NCBI GenBank assembly: GCA_036734105.1 | Contig: DAIMZH010000010.1 | Location: forward strand, 1 to 64,000 | Reading direction: 5' to 3' | Origin: Azoarcus_F sp036734105 | Lineage (GTDB): Bacteria; Pseudomonadota; Gammaproteobacteria; Burkholderiales; Rhodocyclaceae | DNA: 64,000 nucleotides | Part shown: piece after piece, positions 1 to 5,525 of the stretch | Layout of the letters: each line of letters begins with the position of its first letter | Position numbering within the stretch: position 1 is the stretch's first letter | Made by a program: the position numbers and the translations under genes | Notes under the pieces: generated by a model | The model's database searches: none | Seen by the model: only the letters and a program-made list of their open reading frames with translations | Told to the model about the DNA's origin: nothing

Positions 1-36
1 CTGAGTTGAGAGATCTGCTCTGCTGATATTCTGAAA

Positions 37-62
37 GTGAAACCGTGGTCTGTCCAGGTTTA
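37..62 (+). repeat. Dispersed short repeat, copy 1
   Basis: The stretch reads GTGAAACCGTGGTCTGTCC followed by AGGTTTA. It closely matches copies at 829-855 (same strand) and 3828-3846 (opposite strand). Copies 1 and 2 bracket the first vapBC module. The nature of the repeat is unknown. REP-like elements mobilised by RAYT transposases are one possibility from general knowledge, but no such transposase is in the window. Confidence 0.6.
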
Positions 63-146
63 CGGGTTTGTTCTGTCAGGGTTCGCTTGTCTGATATTCT
101 TCAAATCGATAGACTGTAACTGTACTGTTTAACCGGGTTGTTTGCG

Positions 147-389
147 ATGATTGCTGTCGGTATTTTCGAAGCCAAGGCCAACCTTGGGCAGTTGGTTCGG
201 TCTGCAGCCGAGGGGGAAGTGGTTGTGTTGACCCGGCGCGGCAAACCGGTGGCGGAAATTCGCGCCCCGGAAGGCGAGACCGCGCGGGAAAATGGGCAAC
301 AGGCGATTGATGATTTGCGTAAATTCCGGCGTAGCCTGCGCGTGGGTAGCTTCGATATTGCCGATTGTGTCGCCGAGGGGCGGCGCTGA
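147..389 (+). CDS. Type II antitoxin, Phd/YefM family (VapB-like)
   Basis: This is an 80-residue protein starting MIAVGIFEAKANLGQL, the classic Phd/YefM N-terminus that forms the DNA-binding fold. It is followed by VVLTRRGKPVAEI, another family hallmark. The C-terminal half is charged, as expected of the flexible toxin-wrapping tail. The ATG at 147 is preferred over an in-frame TTG at 138 because the family begins with M-x-x-V-x-x-F-E-A-K. The stop codon overlaps the toxin start by one base (TGATG), so the pair is translationally coupled. The protein is expected to neutralise the PIN toxin and repress the operon. It is intact, and the family call is secure. Confidence 0.88.
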   Translation: MIAVGIFEAKANLGQLVRSAAEGEVVVLTRRGKPVAEIRAPEGETARENGQQAIDDLRKFRRSLRVGSFDIADCVAEGRR

Positions 390-808
390 TGGCAACCACG
401 GGGCGCTTCGTTGTGGATTGTTCGGTCAGTATTGCGTGGTTGTTCGACGAGCAGGCTGATGACTACACCGAGGCTGCGCTGGATGCGATGGTCGGTGCTT
501 TCGCCGTGGCGCCACGCTGGTGGAGTATCGAAGTGCTCAACGTGCTGCTGACCCTGGAGCGCAGGAAGCGTCTGGCTGCCGGAAAGGCGGTTGATCTGCT
601 GCGTCATCTGCAACGCCTGCCGGTCCGTTTGCACGAATCACGGGCATCGCTGTTCGAGTTGCATGCACTTGCCATCAGGCACCAGTTGTCGAGTTACGAC
701 GCCCTTTACCTTGACGCGGCGTTGGTCACCGGCCTGCCGCTGGTAACCCGCGACAAGGCGCTGCAGCAGGCAGCGATGGAGAGCGGTGTGGGTGTCTGGT
801 CGGCTTGA
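389..808 (+). CDS. vapC: PIN-domain ribonuclease toxin, VapC family
   Basis: This 139-residue protein starts with MATTGRFVVDCSVSIAWLF, which carries the first metal-binding Asp of a PIN domain. Further acidic positions are visible: a glutamate in WSIEVLNVL, and aspartates in SSYDALYLDAAL and LVTRDKAL. These fit the usual D-E-D-D active site, so it should be a Mg-dependent endoribonuclease acting on tRNA or mRNA. It is coupled to the upstream Phd-type antitoxin by a 1-base overlap. A copy of the GTGGTCTGTCC repeat lies 20 bases after the stop and another lies before the antitoxin, so the module may have moved or been acquired as a unit. Confidence 0.88.
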   Translation: MATTGRFVVDCSVSIAWLFDEQADDYTEAALDAMVGAFAVAPRWWSIEVLNVLLTLERRKRLAAGKAVDLLRHLQRLPVRLHESRASLFELHALAIRHQLSSYDALYLDAALVTGLPLVTRDKALQQAAMESGVGVWSA

Positions 809-828
809 TCCTCAAAGGGATAAGCACA

Positions 829-855
829 GTGAAACTGTGGTCTGTCCCGGGTTTA
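829..855 (+). repeat. Dispersed short repeat, copy 2
   Basis: It reads GTGAAACTGTGGTCTGTCCC followed by GGGTTTA. It differs from copy 1 at only a few positions and has the same orientation. It lies just downstream of vapC and 33 bases before the first attC-like site. Confidence 0.6.
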
Positions 856-887
856 TGATGCGGGCTTAAAGATGGCGGCCTGAAAGT

Positions 888-974
888 ATGTAACAAGGCA
901 ATCAAATTCGTTCCGGCCCGATGGACCTCCACCGGACGCCCTTGTCAGGGCGCCGTTTATTGCTGGTGTTCGGC
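888..974 (+). other. attC-like integron recombination site 1
   Basis: The site begins ATGTAACAAGGCAATCAAA and ends GTTTATTGCTGGTGTTCGGC. GCAAT(C)AAA near the left end pairs with TTTATTGC near the right end, with one unpaired C, as expected of an attC L'' box with an extrahelical base. A central hairpin (CGGACGCCCT / AGGGCGCCG) also has a single bulged base. The R' core GTTCGGC at 968-974 departs from GTTRRRY by one base. It is exactly complementary to GCCGAAC at 1594-1600 in the next site, which is the signature of a single cassette spanning 969-1656. Confidence 0.72.
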
Positions 975-999
975 CCCATAGAAAATCGCCGCGTTTCGT

Positions 1000-1028
1000 T
1001 TGACAATCCAATTTAGTGTAGCTACAGT
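1000..1028 (+). promoter_or_regulatory. brnTA promoter and operator
   Basis: TTGACA (1000-1005), a 17-base spacer and TACAGT (1023-1028) form a sigma70-type promoter. The perfect palindrome TGTAGCTACA (1017-1026) overlaps the -10 box and is a likely BrnA autorepression operator. The brnT ATG lies six bases past the -10 box, so the transcript should start at or next to the start codon and be leaderless. The higBA-like module at 2349 has the same arrangement. Confidence 0.7.
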
Positions 1029-1034
1029 AAAGGC

Positions 1035-1304
1035 ATGAAAATCGAGTTCGATCCAGTCAAGGACGTGGCAAACCAAGCGAAGCACGGTGTGCCTCTATCC
1101 ATGGCAGGCGACCTCGACTGGGAAGCCGCGCTGGTGTGGGTTGATGAACGGTTCGAGTACGGTGAGTGGCGAATGATTGCGCTCGCTCCGCAAACCGACA
1201 TTCTGTACTACGTGGCGTTTGTGAACCGAGGCGAAGTGCGAAGGGTCTTCAGCCTGCGCCGCGCCAATCGTCGCGAGGTGAAGCACTATGTCGAAAATCT
1301 CTAA
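1035..1304 (+). CDS. brnT: BrnT family ribonuclease toxin (DUF497)
   Basis: This 89-residue protein opens MKIEFDPVKDVANQAKHGV, the characteristic BrnT start in which the K-x-N-x-x-K-H-G block lines the RelE-like active site. FSLRRANRREVKHY near the C-terminus is the second conserved block, with catalytic Arg and His candidates. BrnT toxins have a compact RelE-like fold and cleave RNA or block translation. The next gene, brnA, overlaps by 17 bases. No Shine-Dalgarno sequence is evident, and the promoter position suggests a leaderless message. The gene lies inside a cassette bounded by attC-like sites. Confidence 0.9.
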   Translation: MKIEFDPVKDVANQAKHGVPLSMAGDLDWEAALVWVDERFEYGEWRMIALAPQTDILYYVAFVNRGEVRRVFSLRRANRREVKHYVENL

Positions 1305-1629
1305 GCGTCCAACTATCCTCATGCCTACCGCAGAAGAGGACAAAACCATTACTGCGGCAGCTAGAAGCGATCCTGACGCGCAACCACTCACGCCAAAGCA
1401 ACTGATGGCTATGGTTCCAATCCGGACCCTGCGTGGTCGTCCAAAGTCTGAAAACAAGAAGCTGCTTGTGTCGGTGCGTTACAGTCCGGAGGTCGTTGCC
1501 TACTTCAAGTCAACCGGCGAAGGTTGGCAGTCGCGAATGGACGGCGTACTTCGTGAATACGTAGCGCGCCATTCCCGTGGCGCGTCAAATGCGGCCGAAC
1601 CCTGCGGTCCACCAGACGCTGCGCGATAA
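1288..1629 (+). CDS. brnA: BrnA family antitoxin
   Basis: This 113-residue antitoxin pairs with BrnT. The family's ribbon-helix-helix region is visible as KLLVSVRYSPEVVAYF followed by WQSRMDGVLREYV. BrnA normally dimerises through this element, binds BrnT with its N-terminal half and represses its own promoter; the palindrome at 1017-1026 is the likely operator. The last roughly 12 residues (NAAEPCGPPDAAR) are encoded by the left half of the attC-like site at 1594-1662. They are therefore probably a read-through extension gained by cassette formation and not part of the native fold. Confidence 0.88.
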   Translation: MSKISKRPTILMPTAEEDKTITAAARSDPDAQPLTPKQLMAMVPIRTLRGRPKSENKKLLVSVRYSPEVVAYFKSTGEGWQSRMDGVLREYVARHSRGASNAAEPCGPPDAAR

Positions 1630-1662
1630 AGCCGCGCAGCGTCGGTTAGCTCGACGTTAGGC
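1594..1662 (+). other. attC-like integron recombination site 2
   Basis: R'' GCCGAAC (1594-1600) is the exact reverse complement of R' GTTCGGC (968-974) at the other end of the brnTA cassette. The interior folds into a long hairpin (GACGCTGCGCG pairing with CGCGCAGCGTC around ATAAAGC), with one extra unpaired base before an L-type box. The right end CGGTTAGCTCGACGTTAGGC finishes with a perfect GTTRRRY core (GTTAGGC, 1656-1662). This is the clearest attC-like site in the window. Confidence 0.8.
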
Positions 1663-1781
1663 TTCCTTTATAAATGGTTGTCACGTACTGTCGCTCTCAT
1701 GTCGCCCTGCTGTCGTATCCGTGTCGTTGCGCTGACCACCTACTTCACTCAAGCTCCGAAGAGTGATTTCACGGACTAATC

Positions 1782-2249
1782 ATGAACGTTCAAAAACTGC
1801 GCATCAAACACGGCTGGTCACAGCAGCAACTCGCTGAGCTAAGTGGGCTAAGCACGCGCACCATACAACGAATCGAAAACGGTCAGCCTGCAAGTGCTGA
1901 GTCTTTGAAATCACTGGCATCGGTCTTTGAGATCGACTATTCAACTCTCACCAGTGAGCAAGATATGTCCCCCGTCACAGGAACCACGCACGCCGAACAA
2001 CTTGCACTCTCCAAGGTACGAAAGCTTCGCGGCTTCTACCTTCATTTGACTCAGTACGTCTTAGTCATCGCTCTATTGACTACCATCAATTTGGTAACCA
2101 ACCCAGCAAAACTATGGTTTTTTTGGCCAGCACTTGGTTGGGGTATTGGCATTTTGGCGCATGCAGCCACGACCTTTGAATTCATACCTTTTTTTGGCGC
2201 AGAATGGGAACGAAAGCAAGTCGAAAAGAGGTTGAGGCGCCCTCTGTGA
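1782..2249 (+). CDS. XRE-type HTH protein with C-terminal 2TM domain
   Basis: This 155-residue protein has two parts. Residues 1-55 form a Cro/C1-type helix-turn-helix (LRIKHGWSQQQLAELSGLST, then RTIQRIENGQ). Residues about 75-155 contain two hydrophobic helices (HLTQYVLVIALLTTINLV and WFFWPALGWGIGILAHA) ending in a basic tail, matching the 2TM domain family. A membrane-anchored regulator is the natural reading, with unknown targets. From general knowledge, genes of this architecture are frequent cargo of chromosomal integrons, and this one sits between two attC-like cores. It looks AT-richer than the flanking core genes. About 120 bases upstream (1663-1781) hold no gene I can see. Confidence 0.8.
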   Translation: MNVQKLRIKHGWSQQQLAELSGLSTRTIQRIENGQPASAESLKSLASVFEIDYSTLTSEQDMSPVTGTTHAEQLALSKVRKLRGFYLHLTQYVLVIALLTTINLVTNPAKLWFFWPALGWGIGILAHAATTFEFIPFFGAEWERKQVEKRLRRPL

Positions 2250-2290
2250 AAAGTGAAGTATTCGCCACGACATAACCTTAATCGTTAGGC
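2230..2290 (+). other. Degenerate attC-like site 3
   Basis: Only the right half is convincing: ACCTTAATCGTTAGGC ends in a perfect GTTRRRY core (GTTAGGC, 2284-2290). AGGTTG upstream can pair with AACCT, but no R'' matching the expected GCCTAAC is found. Position and core identity suggest an eroded site that closes the XRE-2TM cassette. Confidence 0.4.
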
Positions 2291-2313
2291 ACTTTTCTGC
2301 GCCGTGGTCACGA

Positions 2314-2342
2314 TTGACAATATGTAGCCGTGCGGCTACAGT
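2314..2342 (+). promoter_or_regulatory. higBA-like promoter and operator
   Basis: TTGACA (2314-2319), a 17-base spacer and TACAGT (2337-2342) form the promoter. The palindrome TGTAGCCGTGCGGCTACA (2323-2340, arms of 8 with a 2-base centre) overlaps the spacer and -10 box and is a likely antitoxin operator. The start codon at 2349 lies six bases past the -10 box, so a leaderless mRNA is predicted. Both hexamers and the TGTAGC...GCTACAGT frame match the brnTA promoter. Confidence 0.7.
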
Positions 2343-2348
2343 GACTCC

Positions 2349-2645
2349 ATGAGCGAAATTCGGAGAACCGAGGTTTTCGCTGAGTGGCTCGACGCCTTGC
2401 GCGACATCCAGGCGCGGGCGCGAGTCCAAGCCAGAATCGCGCGCCTCGCCGGTGGCAATCCCGGCGACGTCGCGCCTGTTGGCGAAGGTGTTTCCGAGTT
2501 GCGAATCAACTACGGTCCCGGTTACCGGGTGTATTTCAAGCAGCGAGGGCGTGAGTTGATCATTCTTCTGGCCGGAGGTGACAAGAGCACTCAAGCCAAG
2601 GACATCAAGGCAGCTTTACGTCTCGCGCAAAACCTTTCGGAGTAG
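2349..2645 (+). CDS. RelE/ParE-superfamily toxin (HigB-like addiction module killer protein)
   Basis: This 98-residue protein contains RVQARIARLAGGNPGD, then VSELRINYGPGYRVYF and IILLAGGDKSTQAKDI. This is the standard pattern of the addiction-module killer family (COG3657 type), with the core beta-sheet and the conserved G-G-D-K-x-x-Q block. Relatives are RelE-fold proteins that act as mRNA interferases or, less often, gyrase poisons; which applies here cannot be told. The antitoxin follows after 5 bases, so toxin precedes antitoxin as in higBA. The module is cassette-borne, between attC-like sites 3 and 4. Confidence 0.87.
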   Translation: MSEIRRTEVFAEWLDALRDIQARARVQARIARLAGGNPGDVAPVGEGVSELRINYGPGYRVYFKQRGRELIILLAGGDKSTQAKDIKAALRLAQNLSE

Positions 2646-2650
2646 CCGCT

Positions 2651-2950
2651 ATGGCCAAGACCGCTACCACTCGCTATGACGTTGCCGAACACCTCCGAAC
2701 CCCGGAAGAAATGTCTGCTTATCTTGAGGCCTGCCTAGAAGAAGCGGATGGAGATGCCGCCTTTATTGCCAAAGCGCTTGGTGACATTGCCCGCGCCAAA
2801 GGCATGGCTCAGGTCGCCCGAGACGCTGGACTCTCCCGCGAAAGCCTCTACAAAGCTCTTTCAGGGGAACGTAGCCCTGGCTTTGACACGATCCTCAAGG
2901 TCATTGGTGCTCTTGGGCTGAAGTTACATGCGAAGGCCGACCATAGCTGA
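2651..2950 (+). CDS. HTH antitoxin of the HigA-like/COG3636 type
   Basis: This 99-residue protein starts MAKTATTRYDVAEHLRTPEE. It has a C-terminal helix-turn-helix: GMAQVARDAGLSRESLYKAL, followed by SGERSPGFDTILKVIGALGL. The family is the standard partner of the killer protein encoded just upstream. It should bind the palindrome at 2323-2340 and repress the operon while neutralising the toxin. It appears complete, and the call is secure at family level. Confidence 0.88.
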   Translation: MAKTATTRYDVAEHLRTPEEMSAYLEACLEEADGDAAFIAKALGDIARAKGMAQVARDAGLSRESLYKALSGERSPGFDTILKVIGALGLKLHAKADHS

Positions 2951-2956
2951 CAAGGT

Positions 2957-3022
2957 GCCCTACAAGTCGCTGAACAAGGACGAGGCGCATACGCGCCGCG
3001 CCTGTTAGCTCCGCCGTTGTGC
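2957..3022 (+). other. attC-like integron recombination site 4
   Basis: The site begins GCCCTACAAGTCGCTGAACA and ends CCTGTTAGCTCCGCCGTTGTGC. GCT(G)AACA(A)GG on the left pairs with CCTGTTAGC on the right, leaving two unpaired bases. GAGGCGC and GCGCC form the inner stem. R'' GCCCTAC matches the expected GCCTAAC (cassette start TTAGGC) at 5 of 7 positions. R' GTTGTGC (3016-3022) is exactly complementary to GCACAAC at 3574-3580. Confidence 0.7.
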
Positions 3023-3059
3023 TTGAAAGGCCGCACCCGGTAACCGGAGGAGAACAAAA

Positions 3060-3326
3060 GTGCCTACAATATCGATGTTCTACGGGATTATTGTGCGAAT
3101 GTACTTCGCGCCCAAGGAGCATCCGCCACCACATTTTCACGTCTACTATGGCGAGTACAAGGCTACGGTGGATATCCGCACATGCGAGATTATCGAAGGC
3201 AATCTTCCGAAGAAACAAGAGAAGCTTGCCTTGGCATGGGCGGAGCTACGCCAAGACGAGTTGATGGCCGACTGGAAATTGGTGATGAATGGTGAGGAAC
3301 CATTCAAAATCCAGCCGCTTCAATAA
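3060..3326 (+). CDS. DUF4160 domain protein, possible toxin partner
   Basis: This 88-residue protein begins MPTISMFYGIIVRMYFAPKE and contains HPPPHFHVYYGEYKATVDI, the DUF4160 hallmark with its H-P-x-H-x-H cluster. The start is a GTG with a strong GGAGG at 3046-3050. DUF4160 genes are usually followed by DUF2442 genes, as here, and the pair has been suspected of being a toxin-antitoxin-like module. I know of no established mechanism, so the role is inference. The gene lies in a cassette whose end cores (3016-3022 and 3574-3580) match exactly. Confidence 0.82.
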   Translation: MPTISMFYGIIVRMYFAPKEHPPPHFHVYYGEYKATVDIRTCEIIEGNLPKKQEKLALAWAELRQDELMADWKLVMNGEEPFKIQPLQ

Positions 3327-3336
3327 GGTGAAGAAA

Positions 3337-3618
3337 ATGCATCCATCAGTCACGAATGTTATACCTTCTGACGACTATACGCTGCAAATCGATTTTGATA
3401 ATGGCGAGCGAGGGACGCTAGATATGAAGCCTTATCTCGACTTCGGTGTTTTTCAGAGGCTGAAGGACAGAAATGCCTTTGAACGTGTCAGGGTATCTTT
3501 TGATACGATTGAATGGGACGCTGGTATGGATCTTGATCCAGAGTTCGTCTACGACAAATGCAGGCGAAATGGTGCACAACAAGACGCTTCAACCGACGCT
3601 CGTCCCTCGCGCGGATGA
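3337..3618 (+). CDS. DUF2442 domain protein
   Basis: This 93-residue protein begins MHPSVTNVIPSDDYTLQIDF and contains NGERGTLDMKPYLDFG and IEWDAGMDLDPEFVYD, all diagnostic of DUF2442. AAGGTG just upstream of the ATG at 3337 supports this start over one at 3289. It is 10 bases downstream of the DUF4160 gene and evidently co-expressed. The last 15 or so residues are encoded within the attC-like site at 3574-3633, so the C-terminus is probably not native. In the suspected pair this would be the partner or antitoxin, which is unproven. Confidence 0.82.
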   Translation: MHPSVTNVIPSDDYTLQIDFDNGERGTLDMKPYLDFGVFQRLKDRNAFERVRVSFDTIEWDAGMDLDPEFVYDKCRRNGAQQDASTDARPSRG

Positions 3619-3633
3619 GCACTGGCGTTTCTC
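3574..3633 (+). other. attC-like integron recombination site 5
   Basis: R'' GCACAAC (3574-3580) is the exact reverse complement of R' GTTGTGC at 3016-3022. GCT(T)CAACCG pairs with CGGATGAGC with one extra base and one mismatch. The right core GGCGTTTCTC departs from GTTRRRY, so the site may be worn or be the terminal one. It closes the DUF4160/DUF2442 cassette. Confidence 0.6.
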
Positions 3634-3720
3634 CCGCAGATTGTACAAAGTGCGCCCGAAATCGCCGAATTTGCTCGACGAAATTGCCTTTTTTGCTATT
3701 GTCCATTTGGGCTGACCCTC

Positions 3721-3763
3721 CAGCGTTATGCAGCACGGCTTCGATAACCGCATGTTAACGCTG
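3721..3763. other. Imperfect inverted repeat in the gap after the cassette cluster
   Basis: CAGCGTTATGC (3721-3731) pairs with GCATGTTAACGCTG (3750-3763) apart from a 2-base bulge. The gap 3634-3863 holds no credible gene. The element has no T-tract, so it is not a typical terminator. It could be a worn recombination site or a structured repeat. Confidence 0.35.
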
Positions 3764-3827
3764 ACAGGTGTTCAGCCCATCTCTATCCTTTTGTTCGTAA
3801 ATGCTTTTTTCTTAAGGTAGTGCCATT

Positions 3828-3846
3828 CGGGACAGACCACGGTTTT
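3828..3846 (-). repeat. Dispersed short repeat, copy 3 (inverted)
   Basis: The plus strand reads CGGGACAGACCACGGTTTT, the reverse complement of the core of the copies at 37-62 and 829-855. Copies 2 and 3 face each other around the whole cassette cluster (856-3827). Confidence 0.6.
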
Positions 3847-3863
3847 CTTATGCATCAAGTCCG

Positions 3864-4259
3864 TTATAAAAGGCGTGTTGACTGCCCTTGCGCCGTGAGA
3901 AGTGCAACCGCCTTTGTGTCGAAGGAAACGAAGGTTTCCCCGCCAAGCCAATTACCTTCGTAGGCAATGACGCCATCGGCAAAGTCACCGCCTGCTTCGA
4001 GTGCAAGCAAGCCCGCCTCCACGGCAGGACGGTTCACTTCCACATTCGCGGCGGACAGTAGTACCCGGATCGCGCTGGCTGCGTCGGCTTGCTGGAAGCC
4101 GTAGACATGCAACAGCACCCAAACAAATTCGCATAGGCACGGCAATGCGACCGCGATCAACTCAGCGTCGGTCAAGACTGCGGAAGCAACGTCCGCTTGT
4201 GCGGGATCGTCAAGCACAACCGCACGCACAAGGACGTTGGTATCGACCGCGACCTTCAT
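3864..4259 (-). CDS. vapC: PIN-domain ribonuclease toxin, VapC family (second module)
   Basis: This 131-residue PIN protein starts MKVAVDTNVLVRAVVLDD, with the first catalytic Asp in V-D-T-N-V-L-V-R. Other conserved acidic positions are the glutamate in LCEFVWVL and the aspartates in GGDFADGVIAYE and SFDTKAVALL. The product should be a Mg-dependent endoribonuclease. Its start overlaps the stop of the AbrB-type antitoxin by four bases (ATGA), giving translational coupling. It is on the opposite strand from the cassette genes and unrelated in detail to the vapC at 389-808. Confidence 0.9.
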   Translation of the reverse strand: MKVAVDTNVLVRAVVLDDPAQADVASAVLTDAELIAVALPCLCEFVWVLLHVYGFQQADAASAIRVLLSAANVEVNRPAVEAGLLALEAGGDFADGVIAYEGNWLGGETFVSFDTKAVALLTAQGQSTRLL

Positions 4260-4507
4260 TGCTTACCTGCCCAGCCTTGCGCCGCCGCCTCGTTAATTTC
4301 CTCTATGCTTGCAACCTTCTGCGTTCTGCCCGAGAGCAGGCCGACAAAGCTGGCTATCGTCCCTGCAGGCCGGGCAGCCTTGAGCATGCCCCTACCATCT
4401 GGCAGCAAGTCCAGCTCGATCTTGTCGCCTGGCCTGATGCCGAGGTGTTGCAATACGTCCTTTCGAAACGTGACTTGTCCTCGTGCGGTAACGGTCAATG
4501 TGGCCAC
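4256..4507 (-). CDS. vapB: AbrB/MazE/SpoVT-type antitoxin (VapB-like)
   Basis: I place the start at the GTG at 4507, giving an 83-residue protein that opens with ATLTVTARGQVTFRKDVLQ after the initiator. This is the swapped-hairpin DNA-binding domain, followed by HLGIRPGDKIELDLLPDGR and a toxin-binding tail. An in-frame ATG at 4546 lies inside the predicted -10 box and operator, upstream of the likely transcription start, so it cannot be the main start. The antitoxin should inhibit the PIN toxin encoded next and repress the operon. Confidence 0.85.
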   Translation of the reverse strand: MATLTVTARGQVTFRKDVLQHLGIRPGDKIELDLLPDGRGMLKAARPAGTIASFVGLLSGRTQKVASIEEINEAAAQGWAGKQ

Positions 4508-4541
4508 GGTGGTTTGCCCTCGCAGTTCAAGATGGATGTAT

Positions 4542-4573
4542 TGCATTGTAATGCAGAACTGCCTTACTGTAAA
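4542..4573 (-). promoter_or_regulatory. vapBC promoter and operator
   Basis: On the minus strand TTTACA (4573-4568), a 17-base spacer and TACAAT (4550-4545) form a good sigma70-type promoter. The palindrome TGCATTGTAATGCA (4542-4555) covers the -10 box and is a likely antitoxin operator. The transcription start is predicted near 4538, about 30 bases before the GTG start. Confidence 0.65.
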
Positions 4574-4688
4574 CGCCTGCCAGTTGAAAAAGAGTTACCA
4601 TCATTTTTCTGTTAGTCACTCTGGCGCGTTTTGTTGCACATGTGACTCGCGTTAGCTGCTCGATTCTACTGCCAAGGAGTTTCACCGT

Positions 4689-5315
4689 ATGTATGTGCCA
4701 AACCTCTTCAAGGAAGACGATGTTGAAAAACTTCAGCAACATATTCGTGACTATGGGTTTGGCCTGCTGGTCGTCGCGGATGCGGATGGAATCGAAGCGA
4801 ACCACGTCCCGTTTTATCTGAGTTCTGAGCCATCTGGCTCACTGGGCCAGTTGCAGTGCCATCTGGCTAGAAGCAATCCGGTCTGGCAGCGATTGCGGGA
4901 TGGCGCTCGGGTTCTGGCTGTTTTTCAGGGGCCTGATGCTTATGTTTCACCCGCTTGGTATGCGACCAAGGCTGAAACTGGCCGGGTTGTTCCAACATGG
5001 AACTATCTGGCTGTGCATGCAGAAGGGGTTGCTCGCGTTATCGAGGATGCGAACTGGCTGAAACATCATCTTCATCGACTGACGGACCAGCATGAGTCAG
5101 GCATGGACAACCCCTGGTCAGTTGATGACGCGCCAGCGGAGTTCACCGAAGGTTTGGTAAAGGCTATCGTGGGTGTAGAGATCACAATTGAGACGCTGAC
5201 CGGTAAGCTGAAAGCAAGTCAGAACCAACCAGAAAAAAATCGTGCAGGTGTTAAGACGGCACTTGAGGCCGGAGCAGGAGCGTACCAGCGTGACATGGGC
5301 AAGCTCGTCAGATGA
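4689..5315 (+). CDS. FMN-binding negative transcriptional regulator, PaiB-like
   Basis: This 208-residue protein starts MYVPNLFKEDDVEKLQQHIR, the conserved opening of the PaiB family. It contains NHVPFYL, AVFQGPDAYVSPAWYATK and VVPTWNYLAVHAEGVARV, which form the flavin-reductase-like split barrel. NPEKNRAGV-type sequence near the C-terminus (QNQPEKNRAGV) is also typical. Bacillus PaiB influences sporulation and protease genes, but proteobacterial members are poorly characterised; some may be pyridoxamine-oxidase-like enzymes. The start has an AAGGAG just upstream (4674-4679). It stands alone between the accessory region and parC. Confidence 0.9.
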   Translation: MYVPNLFKEDDVEKLQQHIRDYGFGLLVVADADGIEANHVPFYLSSEPSGSLGQLQCHLARSNPVWQRLRDGARVLAVFQGPDAYVSPAWYATKAETGRVVPTWNYLAVHAEGVARVIEDANWLKHHLHRLTDQHESGMDNPWSVDDAPAEFTEGLVKAIVGVEITIETLTGKLKASQNQPEKNRAGVKTALEAGAGAYQRDMGKLVR

Positions 5316-5525
5316 CCAAGGGCAGTTGCCGTAAGGCTTTGCTGTCGATTACCTGCTTGAACTTTTCTCTATGTCAGCAGATTGCCAGGTCTGATTGAAT
5401 CTTGCTCAGTGATCTCATGGCACACGCTCAACGCATGTATTTCAACATAACAATTGGTGAGCAATTGGCACGTATCTGGGCTACCCAGATAATCGAAATG
5501 CGCGCTTAAGCTGACGTGGCGGGCT

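Noticed and set aside
889..974. Reading vapBC at 147-808 as the first cassette closed by attC-like site 1
   Set aside because: The expected upstream core complementary to R'' (ATGTAAC) is not found between 1 and 146, so vapBC cannot be shown to be cassette-borne. The true first boundary may lie outside the window.
3721..3763. CAGCGTTATGC inverted repeat read as an attC core (GTTATGC)
   Set aside because: There is no L-box asymmetry and no matching core at the expected distance. I list it only as an inverted repeat.
4600..4665. A possible sixth attC-like site ending GCGTTAGCTGC, with AGTCAC/GTGACT arms
   Set aside because: The core departs from GTTRRRY, no R'' matches the preceding cassette start, and vapBC at 3864-4507 is on the opposite strand. 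The evidence is too weak to call.
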